Shown here piece after piece: positions 8,999 to 20,347 of a DNA stretch of 64,000 nucleotides (its first letter is position 1; the number at the start of each line of letters is the position of its first letter). The notes under the pieces were generated by a model that was given only the letters and a program-made list of their open reading frames with translations, made no database searches and was not told the DNA's origin. Source of the DNA: Litorihabitans aurantiacus. GTDB lineage: Bacteria > Actinomycetota > Actinomycetes > Actinomycetales > Beutenbergiaceae. The stretch is taken from NCBI RefSeq assembly GCF_030161595.1, contig NZ_BSUM01000001.1, positions 1,736,001 to 1,800,000 of the forward strand. The letters are read 5' to 3'. The position numbers and the translations under genes are program-made.

Positions 8999-9853
8999 CT
9001 AGCCGCCCGTCGCGGCGCCGCCCGGCATCCCGCCCCGGCGTGTCGCGACGACTCCGGCGAACCGGCCTGTCACGCCGTCGCGCCGGTAGGAGTAGAAGCG
9101 CTCGTCCTCGTGCGTGCACACGCCCACCGACGTCGCCATCACCCCGGCGCGCCCCAGCTGCGCGAGGACGCCCGCCGGGAGGTCGAGCGCGGGTGTGCCC
9201 CACGAGGTCGTCGCGACGGCGGCGGGCTCGACGGCGCCCACCTCGCCCCGCATCTCCTGCGGCACCTCGTAGCAGCGGCCGCAGATGGCCGGGCCGACGA
9301 CGGCGCGCAGCTCGACGCCGGACGGGGCGGTCGCGGACGTCTCACCGGCCGCCGCGCGCAGCGCCTCGACCGCGGCGGGCAGGACGCCCGCGAGGAGGCC
9401 GCGACGGCCCGAGTGCACCGCGGCGACGGCGAGCGGTCGGCCGGCGCGGGCGTCACCCTCCCCGACGACGGCCGCCAGCAGTACGGGGACGCAGTCGGCC
9501 GCGAGGGCGGCGACGCCGCGTCCCGGCGCGGTCGTGACGAGCGCGTCGACGGCGAGCGCGTCACCGCCGACGGCACCGACGGCGCGACCGTCCGGACCGA
9601 TGCGCGCGACGTCGCGACCGTGCACCGGCCGCGACCACGTGACCGGGGCGCCCAGCACCGCGGCGACACGGGCGCGGTTGGTCGCGACCGCGCGCGGGTC
9701 GTCGCCGACCCCCGCACCGAGGTTGAGCCCGTCCCGGGGCGGTGCGCTGACCCCGCCCGCGCGCGTGGTGAAGAACGCCGAGACGCCGACGGCGAGGTCG
9801 GCCCGCAGCACCTGCGGGTCGACCTCGCCGTCGGCGGTGTCCGGAAGGGTCAC
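8999..9853 (-). CDS. pgeF: Polyphenol oxidase/purine nucleoside phosphorylase (LACC1/YfiH family)
   Basis: YfiH/PgeF family, 284 aa. Members act on purine nucleosides, and some are reported to remove wrongly added L-Ser from peptidoglycan precursors. Zinc-binding motifs are visible as PVHGRDV, AADCVPVLL and AAVHSGRRGLLAG, with GPAICGRCYEV and a C-terminal FYSYRRDGVTGR. The common HAGWRG motif reads HSGRRG here, with Trp replaced by Arg. The GTG start overlaps the ftsZ stop as GTGA, so it is translated together with ftsZ. Confidence 0.9.
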   Translation of the reverse strand: MTLPDTADGEVDPQVLRADLAVGVSAFFTTRAGGVSAPPRDGLNLGAGVGDDPRAVATNRARVAAVLGAPVTWSRPVHGRDVARIGPDGRAVGAVGGDALAVDALVTTAPGRGVAALAADCVPVLLAAVVGEGDARAGRPLAVAAVHSGRRGLLAGVLPAAVEALRAAAGETSATAPSGVELRAVVGPAICGRCYEVPQEMRGEVGAVEPAAVATTSWGTPALDLPAGVLAQLGRAGVMATSVGVCTHEDERFYSYRRDGVTGRFAGVVATRRGGMPGGAATGG

Positions 9854-11081
9854 TTCAGGAAGTCGGGCACGTCCAGCTCCTCGTCGCGGCGCGGCCGCAG
9901 GGGGCGCTCCTCGACGGCCACGGGGCGCTGGGGCTCGGGGGCCGAGACCACGGGTGCGGCGTCGCTCGTCACGGGTGCGGCGGGGGCCTGGGCCTGCGGC
10001 TCGGCCGCGCGACCGCCGCGGTCGAGGTCGGCGTCGGTCAGCTGCGCCGGGACGGCGATCGGCGTCTGCGGTCGGGCGGCCTGGCCGGGGGCGCGCTCGC
10101 TGCGGGCGGGCGGGGCCGCCGGCGCCTTGGCGGGCGTGCCGCTGTCGAACCCGGCGGCGATGACGGTCACGCGGACCTCGTCGCCGAGCGTGTCGTCGAT
10201 GACCGTGCCGAAGATGATGTTGGCCTCGGGGTGCGCGGCCTCCTGGACCAGACGCGCGGCCTCGGTGACCTCGAACATCCCCAGGTCGCTGCCGCCCTGG
10301 ATCGAGAGCAGCACGCCGTGCGCGCCGTCGATGCTCGCCTCGAGCAGCGGGGAGGAGATGGCGTTCTCGGCGGCCTGGAGCGCCCGGTCCTCGCCGACGG
10401 CGGAGCCGATCCCCATGAGCGCGCTGCCGGCGCCCTGCATGACGGACTTCACGTCGGCGAAGTCGAGGTTGATCAGACCCGGCGTGGTGATGAGGTCGGT
10501 GATGCCCTGGACACCGGAGAGCAGGACCTGATCGGCCGACTTGAAGGCGTCCAGCACCGAGATGTTCTGGTCGCTGATCGAGAGCAGTCGGTCGTTCGGG
10601 ATCACGATGAGGGTGTCGACCTCGGCGCGCAGCGCCTCGATGCCCGACTCGGCCTGCGTCGAGCGGCGGCGCCCTCGAAGGTGAACGGGCGGGTGACGAC
10701 GCCGATCGTCAGGGCGCCGAGCTTGCGGGCGATGCGGGCGACCACCGGGGCACCGCCGGTGCCCGTGCCGCCGCCCTCGCCCGCCGTGACGAAGACCATG
10801 TCGGCGCCGCGCAGGACGTCCTCGATCTCCTCGGCGTGGTCCTCGGCGGCCTTCTTGCCGACCTCGGGGTCGGCGCCGGCACCGAGGCCGCGGGTCAGGT
10901 CCCGCCCGACCTCGAGCTTCACGTCGGCGTCGCACATCAGCAGCGCCTGGGCGTCGGTGTTCACCGCGACGAACTCGACGCCCCTCAGTCCGGCGTCGAT
11001 CATGCGGTTGACGGCGTTCACGCCGCCGCCGCCGATGCCGACGACCTTGATGACCGCCAGGTAGTTCTGCGGTGTCGTCAC
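9850..11081 (-). CDS. ftsZ: Cell division GTPase FtsZ (frame broken near 10670)
   Basis: Tubulin-like GTPase that forms the Z ring, about 410 aa after repair. It shows the [11 protein letters not shown] start, the GTPase signature [16 protein letters not shown], the T7-loop region, and the C-terminal peptide DVPDFLK that binds SepF and other partners. The GTG at 11081 ([15 protein letters not shown]) fits the usual N-terminus. The frame breaks within RPFTFEG at about 10670. One added C restores [14 protein letters not shown], so an assembly error is the sensible reading. It is preceded by a ~158-bp gap that should hold its own promoter. Confidence 0.97.
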
Positions 11082-11239
11082 GTGCGTCCCTCTCGTCCGG
11101 CCCACCCGCTCGGGGGACTCTCCTGCTCGAACTTTCACCCTCAGGTTGAGAGTGAGACTTATGTCAGATTGCGATGGGTCGACGGTAGGCCGACCTCGGG
11201 CCTGCGACAACGACCGCCGGGGCGTGTCGAGCCATCGGA
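11082..11239 (-). promoter_or_regulatory. ftsQ-ftsZ intergenic region
   Basis: This is the only sizeable gap within the dcw genes after mraZ-rsmH. ftsZ is usually transcribed from extra promoters here. The sequence is locally less GC-rich (around 11140-11175) but shows no -10/-35 pair I would commit to. Confidence 0.35.
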
Positions 11240-12211
11240 TCAGCTCGTGACCGGCGACTCGGGTTCGCTGACGTCGTAGGTGCGCGCGCCGACCTGGAGC
11301 AGGGTGCTGAGCACGGCGGCCTTGAGCTCGCTGCGGGCCACCCCTCCCCAGGTGACCTGGGCGCCGTCGACGAGCTCGAACCGGATGCTGCCCGGCGCGC
11401 TCGCCCCCGCGCTGGCGACCTGGCCGAGCAGGTCGGGGGGCAGCACCGCGAGCACCGCGAGCACGTCCTCCACCATCCGCCCCGCCTCGGGGGCCGCGGT
11501 GTCCACCGCGAGCACGGGCAGACCGGCGGGCGCGGCGTCGCCCGGGACGGTCGTGATGACGACGCCGTCGCTGCCCACGACCTGGACCGCGCCGTCCGGC
11601 TGCGCCACGAGCGCCACGGGCTCGCGCGCCACGACGGTCAGCGTCAGACCGCGCGGCAGGTCGCGAGCCACCTCGACCTCCGCGACGGCGGGCAGCTGCT
11701 CGATCCGGTCGCGCAGCGCCGCGGTGTCCAGGCGGAGCAGCGGCGTCCCCTCGTCCTGGGCTGCGGCGCCCACCACGGCCGTGGGGTCCACGTACGGTCC
11801 GCCGCCGACCACGACGACCTCCTCCGCCTCGAGCGCGAACACCGGGGAGGCCAGGGTCAGCCACCCGAGGCCGCCGAGGGCGGCTGCCGCAGCGGTGACC
11901 ACGCCCACCCGGACCCACGTCGCACGGCGACGTGCGGCATCGCGCGCGGCCCAGGCGGGCTCGAGGGAGCGCGGTGCGGGGAGGACCCGAGCCTGCGCGG
12001 CGCGCTCGACGCCGTCCGACCCGCCCTCGTGCTCGTCCTCCGGCCCGTCGTCGTCCAGGATGATGAGGTCCTGGCCGCGGTCGGGACCGGACGCGTCCCG
12101 GCGCGCGGGCGCGGTACCGCCGCGGACCCCGGTCGCGCCCGCCCCACGCGACGCCGACGGCCGACGCGGGGTCGCCGTCGCGGGCCGGCGGGGCGCGGCG
12201 GGCGGCCTCAC
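11240..12211 (-). CDS. ftsQ: Cell division protein FtsQ
   Basis: Single-pass membrane protein of the FtsQ-FtsL-FtsB subcomplex, 323 aa. It has a long basic/Ala-Pro cytoplasmic tail (~115 residues), one transmembrane helix (around [15 protein letters not shown]), the POTRA domain ([14 protein letters not shown]...[26 protein letters not shown]) and the beta domain. The start GTG overlaps the murC stop as GTGA. Intact. Confidence 0.93.
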   Translation of the reverse strand: MRPPAAPRRPATATPRRPSASRGAGATGVRGGTAPARRDASGPDRGQDLIILDDDGPEDEHEGGSDGVERAAQARVLPAPRSLEPAWAARDAARRRATWVRVGVVTAAAAALGGLGWLTLASPVFALEAEEVVVVGGGPYVDPTAVVGAAAQDEGTPLLRLDTAALRDRIEQLPAVAEVEVARDLPRGLTLTVVAREPVALVAQPDGAVQVVGSDGVVITTVPGDAAPAGLPVLAVDTAAPEAGRMVEDVLAVLAVLPPDLLGQVASAGASAPGSIRFELVDGAQVTWGGVARSELKAAVLSTLLQVGARTYDVSEPESPVTS

Positions 12212-13718
12212 GCGTCCTCGGCGACCGTGCCGGACGGATCCGACGAGTCGGACGGGCCGGACGAGTCCTCCGCACGGCGTCGCAGGTGCTCGAGCACCAG
12301 GGGCGCCAGCAGCGTCACGTCACCGGACCCGATGGTCATGACGAGGTCGCCGGGCCCCGCGAGCGCGGCGACCCGCTCGGCGGCGGCGACGCGGTCCGGC
12401 ACGAGCTGGAACGGCATGGCGCCGCGCTCGGCGCGCTCCTCGGGCTCGGCGTCGGTGATGAGGGCCGAGGTCACGCCGTCGATCGGCGCCTCGCGCGAAC
12501 CGAAGACGTCGCACACCACCACGGCGTCGGCGGCGTCCAGCGCGTCGGCGAACTCCGCCGCGAAGTCGCGCGTGCGGGTGAACAGCGCCGGCTGGAACAG
12601 CGCCACGACGCGTCCCTCGCCCGCGGCGAGCCGACCCGCCGCCAGCGCGCTGGCGACCTTGGTGGGGTTGTGCGCGTAGTCGTCGACCACGCGCACGTCG
12701 TCGGCGGTCCCGACGGTCTCGAAGCGCCGTCCGGCCCCCGCGAAACCCTCCAGCGCGTCGGCGACGGCGCGCGCCCCCGCGAGACCGGTGGCCTCGAGCG
12801 CGGCGGCCCACGCCGCGGCGGCGTCCAGCACGGTGTGGAGACCGGGTGCGGCCACGCGCAGCGCGACCGCAGGTGCGAGCGCGACGCCGTCGGCGCCCAC
12901 GAGCGCGAGGGTCGCGGCCGAGTGGCCGGCCGTCAGCTCGACGTCGGTCAGGCCGACGTGCTCGACGGCGAGCCGCGCCCCGTCCGTACCCCGCGGATCG
13001 GTGCGGCCGTAGGTGCGCACGCGCAGCCCGGCGGCGTGCGCGCGGCGGGCGATCTCGAGCGACCCGGCGTCGTCGCTGCAGGCGATCAGCACGCCGTCGG
13101 GCGTCAGGCGGCGGGCGAACGCCTCGAACGCGTCGAGGATCTCGGCCAGTCCGCTGTAGTGCGCGAGGTGGTCCTCCTCGACGTTCGTGACGATCGCGAC
13201 GCGCGGCGCGTACCGCAGGAACGAGCCGTCGGACTCGTCGGCCTCGGCGACGAACGGCCCCGTCCCCACGCGCGACCCCGCCGACCACGAGGTCACGGTG
13301 CCACCGATCGCGGCGCCCGGGTCGCAGCCCGCCCCCTCGAGCGCGACGGCGAGCATCGCCGACGTCGTCGTCTTGCCGTGCGTCCCGGCCACGGCGTAGA
13401 ACGGGCGCCCCGCCGTGAGGCGCGTCATCGCCTCGGAGCGGTGGATCACCTCGACCCCCGCTCCCGGGCGGCCACGACCTCGACGTTCGTGGGCGGGATC
13501 GCCGTGGAGACCACCACGACGTCGGCACCCGCCACCTGGTCCGGGGCGTGGCCGATGTCGACGTGCGCCCCGCGCCCGCGCAGGCGGACGACCTCCTCAC
13601 CCGCGACCTGGTCGGACCCGGTCACCCGGTGCCCGAGCTCGAGGGCGATCTCGGCGAGCACGCTCATGCCGTGCCCGCCGATCGCGATGAAGTGCCAGTG
13701 GCTCACGTGCGGCGTCAC
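12208..13718 (-). CDS. murC: UDP-N-acetylmuramate-L-alanine ligase (frame broken near 13457)
   Basis: Adds L-Ala to UDP-MurNAc, the first amino-acid step of peptidoglycan precursor synthesis, about 503 aa after repair. The N-terminal Rossmann motif is [17 protein letters not shown], the ATP site [11 protein letters not shown], and further Mur motifs are EADESDGSF and [12 protein letters not shown]. The frame breaks in a run of five C at 13455-13459. A sixth gives [15 protein letters not shown], the usual sequence at this point. It starts with GTG overlapping the murG stop. Confidence 0.95.
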
Positions 13719-14938
13719 TCCTGCGGATCGGTGTCGGTGGTGCTGTCGGTGGTACCGGCGGCGTCGTCACTGGTGGCGGTGGTGGTGGTGGCTCGCCCCG
13801 CGGCGTCGCGGACGAGGTCCGCGAGGCGGGCCGCGCCGTCGGCGATGCCGGTCGTGCGGGCGGCCGCCCCCATCGCGGCGAGCCGGTCGGTGTCCGCCAC
13901 GAGCGGGAGCACGTGCTCGCGCAGCCAGGCGGGGGTGAGCGCGGCGTCGTCGACGACGAGCGCACCGCCCGCTCGCTCGAGCCCGCGGACGTTGAGCCGC
14001 TGCTCGCCGTTGCCGATCGGGAGCGGGACGTACACGCCGGGGAGGCCGAGCGCGGCCTGCTCCCCCACCGTCCCGGCGCCCGAGCGGCCCACGACGAGGT
14101 CGGCACACGCGTACGCGTCCTCGATCGCGTCGAGGTAGGGCACGAGGTGGTAGTCGCTCCCCGCCGCCTCCGCCGCCGGGCGCACGGCGTCGTCCTTGCC
14201 CCGGCCGGCCGCGTGCAGCACCTGCACACCGGCCTTGGTGAGGTCGGCGGCGGTGCCGGCGAGGGCCTCGTTGATGCGCTGGGCACCGAGCGAGCCGCCC
14301 GTGACCAGGAGCACGGGGCGGTCCGCGTCGAGCCCGAGGCGCGCGGCGGCCTCGCGGCGCGCCGCGGCGGACTGCTGCGCGTCCACCCGCCGCCGCGCCA
14401 GGTCGGCGAGCGCGGGCCGCAGCGGCAGCCCGGTGTGGACCGTGCGCCCACGTCGCGCGGTGAGCGAGGTCTCGGCGAACGTGAGGGCGACGACGGCGGC
14501 GCGCCGCGCACCCAGCCGGTTGGCGAGCCCCGCGCGGACGTTCTGCTCGTGGATCACCACCGGCAGCCCGGCCCGCGCCGCGGCCCGGTAGGCGGGGGTG
14601 GCGACGTAGCCGCCGAAACCCACCACGACGTCGGCGTCCACGCGCGCGATCGCCTCGCCCGTGAGGCCGACGGCGCGGGTGAAGGCGCGCGGGAAGCGCA
14701 GCGCGGCCGCGTCGGGCCGGCGCGGGAAGGGCACGCGCGGGATGGTCGCGAGCTCGTAGCCGCGCTGGGGCACCAGGCGCTGCTCGAGCCCCTCGGCCGT
14801 GCCCAGCACGACTATCTCGGTGGCAGCGTCGCGCGAGCGGAGCTCGTCGGCGAGAGCGAGCAGAGGGTTGACGTGGCCGGCGGTGCCGCCACCGGCGAGC
14901 AGGACGCGCAGCGGGCCGGCACCGCGCGGGGCGCTCAT
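13715..14938 (-). CDS. murG: UDP-GlcNAc:lipid I N-acetylglucosaminyltransferase
   Basis: Makes lipid II from lipid I at the inner face of the membrane, 407 aa, intact. It has the glycine-rich GGGTAGHVNPLLALADEL, VVGFGGYVATPAYRAA, HEQNVRAGLANR and the donor-site GGSLGAQRINEAL, then RSGAGTVGEQAALGLPGVYVPLP. It ends with a Thr/Asp-rich tail of about 30 residues not needed by the family. The ATG overlaps the ftsW stop (ATGA). Confidence 0.95.
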   Translation of the reverse strand: MSAPRGAGPLRVLLAGGGTAGHVNPLLALADELRSRDAATEIVVLGTAEGLEQRLVPQRGYELATIPRVPFPRRPDAAALRFPRAFTRAVGLTGEAIARVDADVVVGFGGYVATPAYRAAARAGLPVVIHEQNVRAGLANRLGARRAAVVALTFAETSLTARRGRTVHTGLPLRPALADLARRRVDAQQSAAARREAAARLGLDADRPVLLVTGGSLGAQRINEALAGTAADLTKAGVQVLHAAGRGKDDAVRPAAEAAGSDYHLVPYLDAIEDAYACADLVVGRSGAGTVGEQAALGLPGVYVPLPIGNGEQRLNVRGLERAGGALVVDDAALTPAWLREHVLPLVADTDRLAAMGAAARTTGIADGAARLADLVRDAAGRATTTTATSDDAAGTTDSTTDTDPQE

Positions 14939-16279
14939 GCGCGCCCCCGCGGCGGGCGAGGACGCCGAACGAGCGGCGGACCGCGCCGCGGCGCGCCATC
15001 AGCGCCGCGCGGGCGCCCGGCTCGTCGCGGGCGAACGCGAGGACGACACCCATCGCCAGGACGGTCGCGATGAGCGCCGAGCCGCCGGAGGAGATGAACG
15101 GGAGCGGGATGCCGATGACCGGGAGGACACCGATGACGACGCCGATGTTGACCAGGGCCTGCGCCAGGATCCACGCCGCGATCGCCGCCGTCGTGATCTT
15201 CGCGACCGGGTCGGGGTGTCGCAGCACGACCCGCGTCAGCCCCACCATCAGGAGCCCGAACAGCACCAGGATCAGCAGCGTGCCGAGCAGCCCGAGCTCC
15301 TCGCCGATGATGGCGAGGATGAAGTCGTTGTTGGCCTCCGGGAGGTAGAGCCACTTGGTGCGCGACCCCCGAGACCGACACCCGACAGTCCCCCGGTCCC
15401 CAGCGCCTGCAGCGCGTGGCCGGTCTGGTAGGCGAGACCGTCGTCGTCGAGCGAGTCCGGGCTGAACAGCGCCATGATCCGGGCCATCCGGGTCTCGCCC
15501 TGGGTGGCCATGAAGGCGACGACGGCGACGCCGGCGAGGCCCAGCGCACCGAAGTAGCGCGTCGGCAGCCCGGCGACCCACAGCGCCCCCGCCACCAGCG
15601 CGCCCAGCACGAGGGCCGTACCGAGGTCGTGGGTGTAGAGCTGCGCCGCGATCATGCCGCCGGCGCCCGCCGCGGGGAGGATGATGTGGCGGATCTGTCC
15701 GAGCTGGTGCCGCTTCGCGGCCAGCACGGCGCCGAGCCAGAGCGCGAGGGCGGGCTTGGCGAACTCGGCCGGCTGGAAGTAGATGACACCCAGGTCGATG
15801 CCGGTGATGTTGCCGCCCGACGTCGTCGCGATGCCGGGCGCGAGGATCGGGAGCAGCTGCAGCCCCAGCGCGGCCAGGTACGCCGGCCACGCGAGCACGC
15901 GCAGCACCCGGAGCGGCAGGTGGGACAGTCCGAAGGCGAACGGGAGGAAGAGCGCGGCGTAGAGCGCCTGGCTCTGGACGCCCGAGAGCGGACCGGCCTG
16001 GCTCGCGAGCGACGTGATCGTCGAGCTCGAGAGCACGAACACCAGCCCGAGCGTGACCAGCACGAGCGAGACCGAGCCGATGAGGTAGTAGGAGGTGACC
16101 GGGGAGTCCCACGCCGTGCGGATCGCGGTCCGCGTGGCGGACTCGGGTGCCGTTCGGGTGGCACGGGCGGAGCGGCCGGTGCGCGCGGCCGCGGCAGGTC
16201 GACGGGCACCCGTCGACCGGGCGGAGCTGCTGCCGAGACGCCCTCGACCGGCGCGCGGTCGGGAGTCGGTGACGGTCAT
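14935..16279 (-). CDS. ftsW: Septal peptidoglycan polymerase FtsW (two frame breaks)
   Basis: SEDS-family glycosyltransferase working with FtsI, about 448 aa after repair. A ~65-residue basic cytoplasmic tail is followed by about ten membrane helices. Family motifs are FQPAEFAKPALALWLG, GGLSGVGLG, KWLYLPEANNDFILAIIGEELGL and PLPFISSGGSALIA. The frame breaks at the C5 run 15366-15370. A sixth restores GLGGSRTKWLYLPEA. It breaks again at the C5 run 14944-14948, where a sixth base creates the stop that overlaps murG as ATGA. The start ATG overlaps the murD stop. Confidence 0.93.
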
Positions 16280-17806
16280 GCCTGCTCCTGTTCTCCTCCT
16301 GCCCGGGCGCTGCTCCCGAGCTCCCCCACGGCGGTCACGAAGGCGTCGCCGCGGTGACCGTAGCTGCGGAACTGGTCCCACGACGCCCCGGCCGGGGCCA
16401 TCAGCACCGTGTCGCCCGGCCGCGCCAGGTCGCTCGCGGCCGTGACCGCAGCACGCATCACCGCCTCAGTGTCACCGTCGGGGACCACGATCACCGGGAG
16501 GTGGCTCGCGTGTCGCGCGAGCGGCTCGAGCCACGCGCGCGGGTCGCGCCCGATGAGCACGACCCCCGCATCTTGACCGCGAAGTCGCGCACGAGGTCGT
16601 CGAGGTCGGCCCCCTTGGCGTCGCCGCCGGCGAGCCAGACCGCGCTCCCGTCGGCCAGCGCGCGCAGCGACGCCGCGGCCGCGTGCGCGTTGGTGGCCTT
16701 GGAGTCGTTGACCCAGGTGACGCCGTCGATCACCGCGACGCGCGCGATGCGGTGATCCTCCACCCGGAAGGCGCGCAGCCCGGCCGCGATCGCGTCGGGG
16801 TCGACGCCGCCCTCGCGCACCAGCGCGGCCGCCGCCATCGCGTTCGTGACGATGTGGAGCGGCAGCCCCGCCTCCCCCATGCCGAGGTGCGCGACGTCGT
16901 CGGTCGTGAACAGCTCGACGCCCTCGGTGCGGCGGCGCGGGTGGAACGCGCGGTCGATCACCGCGTCCTCGACCAGACCGACCTGTGCGAGGCCCGGGAC
17001 GGCCAGCGAGAGCCCGACGGCGCGGGCGCCCTCGGTCACCTCGGCCTCCTCGACCATCTCCCGCGCGCCTGGCTCCCAGGTGGGGTAGACGCACGCCCCC
17101 GTGGTCCCGCGGTAGACCGCGGCCTTGGCGGCGCGGTAGCGCTCCATGGTGCCGAAGTGGTCGAGGTGGTCCTCGGCGACGTTGAGGCAGATGCTCGCGA
17201 GCGGGCGCGGGAGCGAGGTGTCGTGCAGCTGCAGCGCCGCGATCTCGATCGGCCACGCCTGGGGGCGCGCACCACACCCGCGTCGTCGGCGACCCCCTCG
17301 AGCGCGACGGTCGAGACCGCCACCCCCATGTTCCCGAGCGGCGGCGCGTGCAGCCCGCCGGCGCGCAGCAGCGCGCTGGTCATCTGCGCCGTCGTGGTCT
17401 TGCCGTTGGTGCCCGTGACGAAGAACCAGGGCGCGTCGTCGAGCCGGATCATCCAGGCGAGGTCGAACTCGGTGATGAGCCGCACCCCGGCCGCGCGGGG
17501 CAGCGCGAGGAGCGGTGAGGCCAGCGGGATACCGGGCGAGACGACCGCGAGACGGGCGCCGGAGTCCAGCAGCGCACGGGCGAGGGCAGACTCGCCGTCG
17601 CCCGCCAGGACGCGCACGCCCGGGAGCTGCGCCGCCGTGCGCGCGGCGACCTCCGGGCGGGAGTCGAGCGCCACGACGTCGGCGCCCAGCGCGTGCAGCG
17701 TGCGCGCGGCCGCCGCACCCGTCAGCCCCAGCCCGACCACGGCCACGCGGGCGCCGCGCAGCGCCTCGCGCGCGGCCGTGCCGCGCAGCGCGAGCGGGTC
17801 GCTCAT
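16276..17806 (-). CDS. murD: UDP-MurNAc-L-alanine-D-glutamate ligase (two frame breaks)
   Basis: Adds D-Glu to the precursor, about 510 aa after repair. It shows [16 protein letters not shown] at the N-terminus, the ATP site [42 protein letters not shown] and the C-terminal [20 protein letters not shown]. Breaks lie at the G5 run 17261-17265 (an added base gives [18 protein letters not shown]) and at the C5 run 16563-16567 (an added base gives [14 protein letters not shown]). I chose the ATG at 17806 because it overlaps the mraY stop as ATGA. Confidence 0.94.
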
Positions 17807-18897
17807 CCGGTGATCCACTCGCCGTAGAACACGGCCAGACCCACGGCCGCGAAGACCGCCGAGATGAGCCAGAACCGGATCACGATCGTGACCTCCTCCC
17901 AGCCCGCGAGCTCGAAGTGGTGGTGCAGCGGTGCCATACGGAACACGCGCCTGCCGCCGGAGATCTTGAAGAAGCCGATCTGGATCACGCTGGAGGCGAC
18001 GATCACGACGAACATCCCGGCGATGATCGGTGCGAGCAGCTCGGTGCGCGTGAGGATCGAGAGCCCGGCCAGCGCGCCACCGAGGGCGAGCGAGCCGGTG
18101 TCACCCATGAAGATCTTGGCGGGTGAGCCGTTCCACCACAGGAACCCGATGCACGCACCGACGATCGCCGCCGTCACGATCGCGAGGTCGAGCGGATCGC
18201 GCGTGGTGTAGCAGCGGGGTCCGGCCAGCAGGTCGTTGCACGACTGGTTGAACTGCCACATCGTCACCAGCACGTACGCGCCGAACGCGAAGACGCTCAC
18301 CCCGGTCGCGAGCCCGTCCAGGCCGTCGGTGAGATTCACCGCGTTGGACCACGCCGTCACGAGGAAGTTGGCCCACACCACGAACAGCAGCAGCCCGACG
18401 ACCGATCCGGCGAACGCGAGCGAGAGGCCGGTGTCGCGGATGAAGGAGATGCCCATGGACGCCGGCGTCTCCCCCTCGGCGTTCGGGAACTGCAGCACCA
18501 GGAGGCTGAACGCGATGCCGACGCCGCCCTGTCCGATGATCTTGGCGATCGGCGAGAGGCCGAGCGAGCGCTGCTTGGAGATCTTCGTGAAGTCGTCGGC
18601 GAACCCGACGGCCCCGAGCCCGACCATGAGGAAGAGCAGGAGCAGCCCCGACGCGCTCGGGGTGGACCCGGTGCGCATCCAGGAGACCAGGTTCGCCACG
18701 AGGTAGCCCAGGACGGTCGCGCCGATGATGACGACGCCGCCCATCGTGGGCGTGCCGCGCTTCGTGTGGTGCGAGGTCGGGCCGTCCTGCCGGATGAACT
18801 GGCCGTACTGCTTGCGCACGAGCAACCGGATGAACCACGGCGTGCCGAAGAGGGAGATCGCGAGGGCCACGCCCCCGGACACGAGGACGGGGATCAC
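17803..18897 (-). CDS. mraY: Phospho-N-acetylmuramoyl-pentapeptide transferase
   Basis: Moves phospho-MurNAc-pentapeptide to undecaprenyl phosphate, forming lipid I. 364 aa, about ten membrane helices, intact. Diagnostic motifs are [21 protein letters not shown] (Asp pair), [13 protein letters not shown] and [13 protein letters not shown]. The GTG start overlaps the murF stop as GTGA. Confidence 0.97.
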   Translation of the reverse strand: MIPVLVSGGVALAISLFGTPWFIRLLVRKQYGQFIRQDGPTSHHTKRGTPTMGGVVIIGATVLGYLVANLVSWMRTGSTPSASGLLLLFLMVGLGAVGFADDFTKISKQRSLGLSPIAKIIGQGGVGIAFSLLVLQFPNAEGETPASMGISFIRDTGLSLAFAGSVVGLLLFVVWANFLVTAWSNAVNLTDGLDGLATGVSVFAFGAYVLVTMWQFNQSCNDLLAGPRCYTTRDPLDLAIVTAAIVGACIGFLWWNGSPAKIFMGDTGSLALGGALAGLSILTRTELLAPIIAGMFVVIVASSVIQIGFFKISGGRRVFRMAPLHHHFELAGWEEVTIVIRFWLISAVFAAVGLAVFYGEWITG

Positions 18898-20347
18898 CGG
18901 GCGGCTCCGAGGTCACGGGTGGCGAGCACGCGGTCGGCGAGCAGGTGCAGGCCGCTGCCGTGGGAGGACTTCAGCAGGACGACGTCGCCCGGCTCACCGT
19001 GCTCCCGGAGCCAGGCCTGGGCCTCGTCGATGTCCGACACGAACGTCGCCTCCTCGCCGAAGGACCCCTCGAGCAGGGCCCCGGTGTACATGGCCCGCGC
19101 GCCGTCGCCGACGACGACCAGGCGCGAGACGTCGAGCCGGACGGCGAGGCGACCGAGCGCGTCGTGCTGGCGCAGCGCGTCCTCACCCAGCTCGCGCATC
19201 TCGCCGAGCACCGCAATGCTACGGCGGCCCCCGGCGGCGAGGGCGACGAGCGCCTTGAGCGCCGCACGCATCGACTCCGGGTTGGCGTTGTAGGAGTCGT
19301 CGATCACGGTGACGCCGCCGGGCAGCTCCGTGACCGCCATGCGGTGCGGGCTCGCCGCGCCGGCGCCCGCGAGGCGCGCGGCGACGTCGGCGACGGCGAT
19401 GCCGCTCTCGAGCGCGATCGTCGCCGCCGCGAGGGCGTTGGTCACGTGGTGCTCGCCCACGAGGGCGAGCGTGACGTCGGCCGCCAGCTCGGCCCCGCCG
19501 TCGGGCACGCGACGCCGGTCGACGAGGCGGAACGCGGCGCGCGCGCCGTCCGTCGTCCGCACGTCGCGCGCGACGACGTCGGCCTCCCCTCGCGCCCGAA
19601 GGTGACGGTGCGCGGGGCGAGCGCGGCCATCGCCGCGACGCGCGGGTCGTCCGCGTTCAGCACCGCCGTGCCGCCCGGAGCCAGGCCGGTGACGATCTCG
19701 CTCTTGGCGCGCGCCACTCCGTCCACGCCGCCGAAACCACCGAGGTGGGCGGTGCCGACCACGAGGACGGCCGCGACGTCGGGCGGGGCGATGTCGGTGA
19801 GGTAGTCGATGTGGCCCGGACCGCTGGCCCCCATCTCCAGCACGAGGGTCGTCGTCTCCTGGGTGCACCGCAGCACCGTGACCGGCAGCCCGACCTCGTT
19901 GTTGAACGAGCGCACCGGGGCCACGGTCGGGCCGTCCGCGGCGAAGATGCTCGCGAGCAGGTCCTTGGTGGTGGTCTTGCCGACCGACCCCGTCATCGCG
20001 ACGACGCGCAGCGGCGAGCCCGCGCGCTCGCGCAGCCGGCGCAGCACACCCCGGGCGAGAGCCCCGAGCGCGGCGGTCGGATCCGGCACGACGACGACGG
20101 GCAGCTCCCGCCCGTCGTCGTCGGTGAGCGGGTGCTCGGCCAGCACGAGGGCCGCGCCCGCCGCGACGGCGCGGGCCGCGAACGCGTGCCCGTCGACCTG
20201 CTCACCGCGGATCGCGACGAACAGCGAGCCCGGCTCGACCTCGCGCGAGTCGGTGACGACGGCGCCGTCGACCACGGCGTCGTCAGGAACACCGCGCAGC
20301 GTCCCGCCGACGAGGTCGGCCACCTCGCGGGCGCGCAGCGCGATCAC
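18894..20347 (-). CDS. murF: UDP-MurNAc-tripeptide-D-alanyl-D-alanine ligase (frame broken near 19588)
   Basis: Adds D-Ala-D-Ala to complete the pentapeptide, about 484 aa after repair. It has ATP site [39 protein letters not shown], and in the C-terminal part [13 protein letters not shown] and VLGEMRELG. The frame breaks in the C4 run 19586-19589. One more base restores [18 protein letters not shown] start overlapping the murE stop. Confidence 0.95.

Noticed and set aside
11110..11135. LexA-like half site (CTCGAAC) in the ftsZ leader
   Set aside because: Only one half of the consensus is present; the second half does not match.
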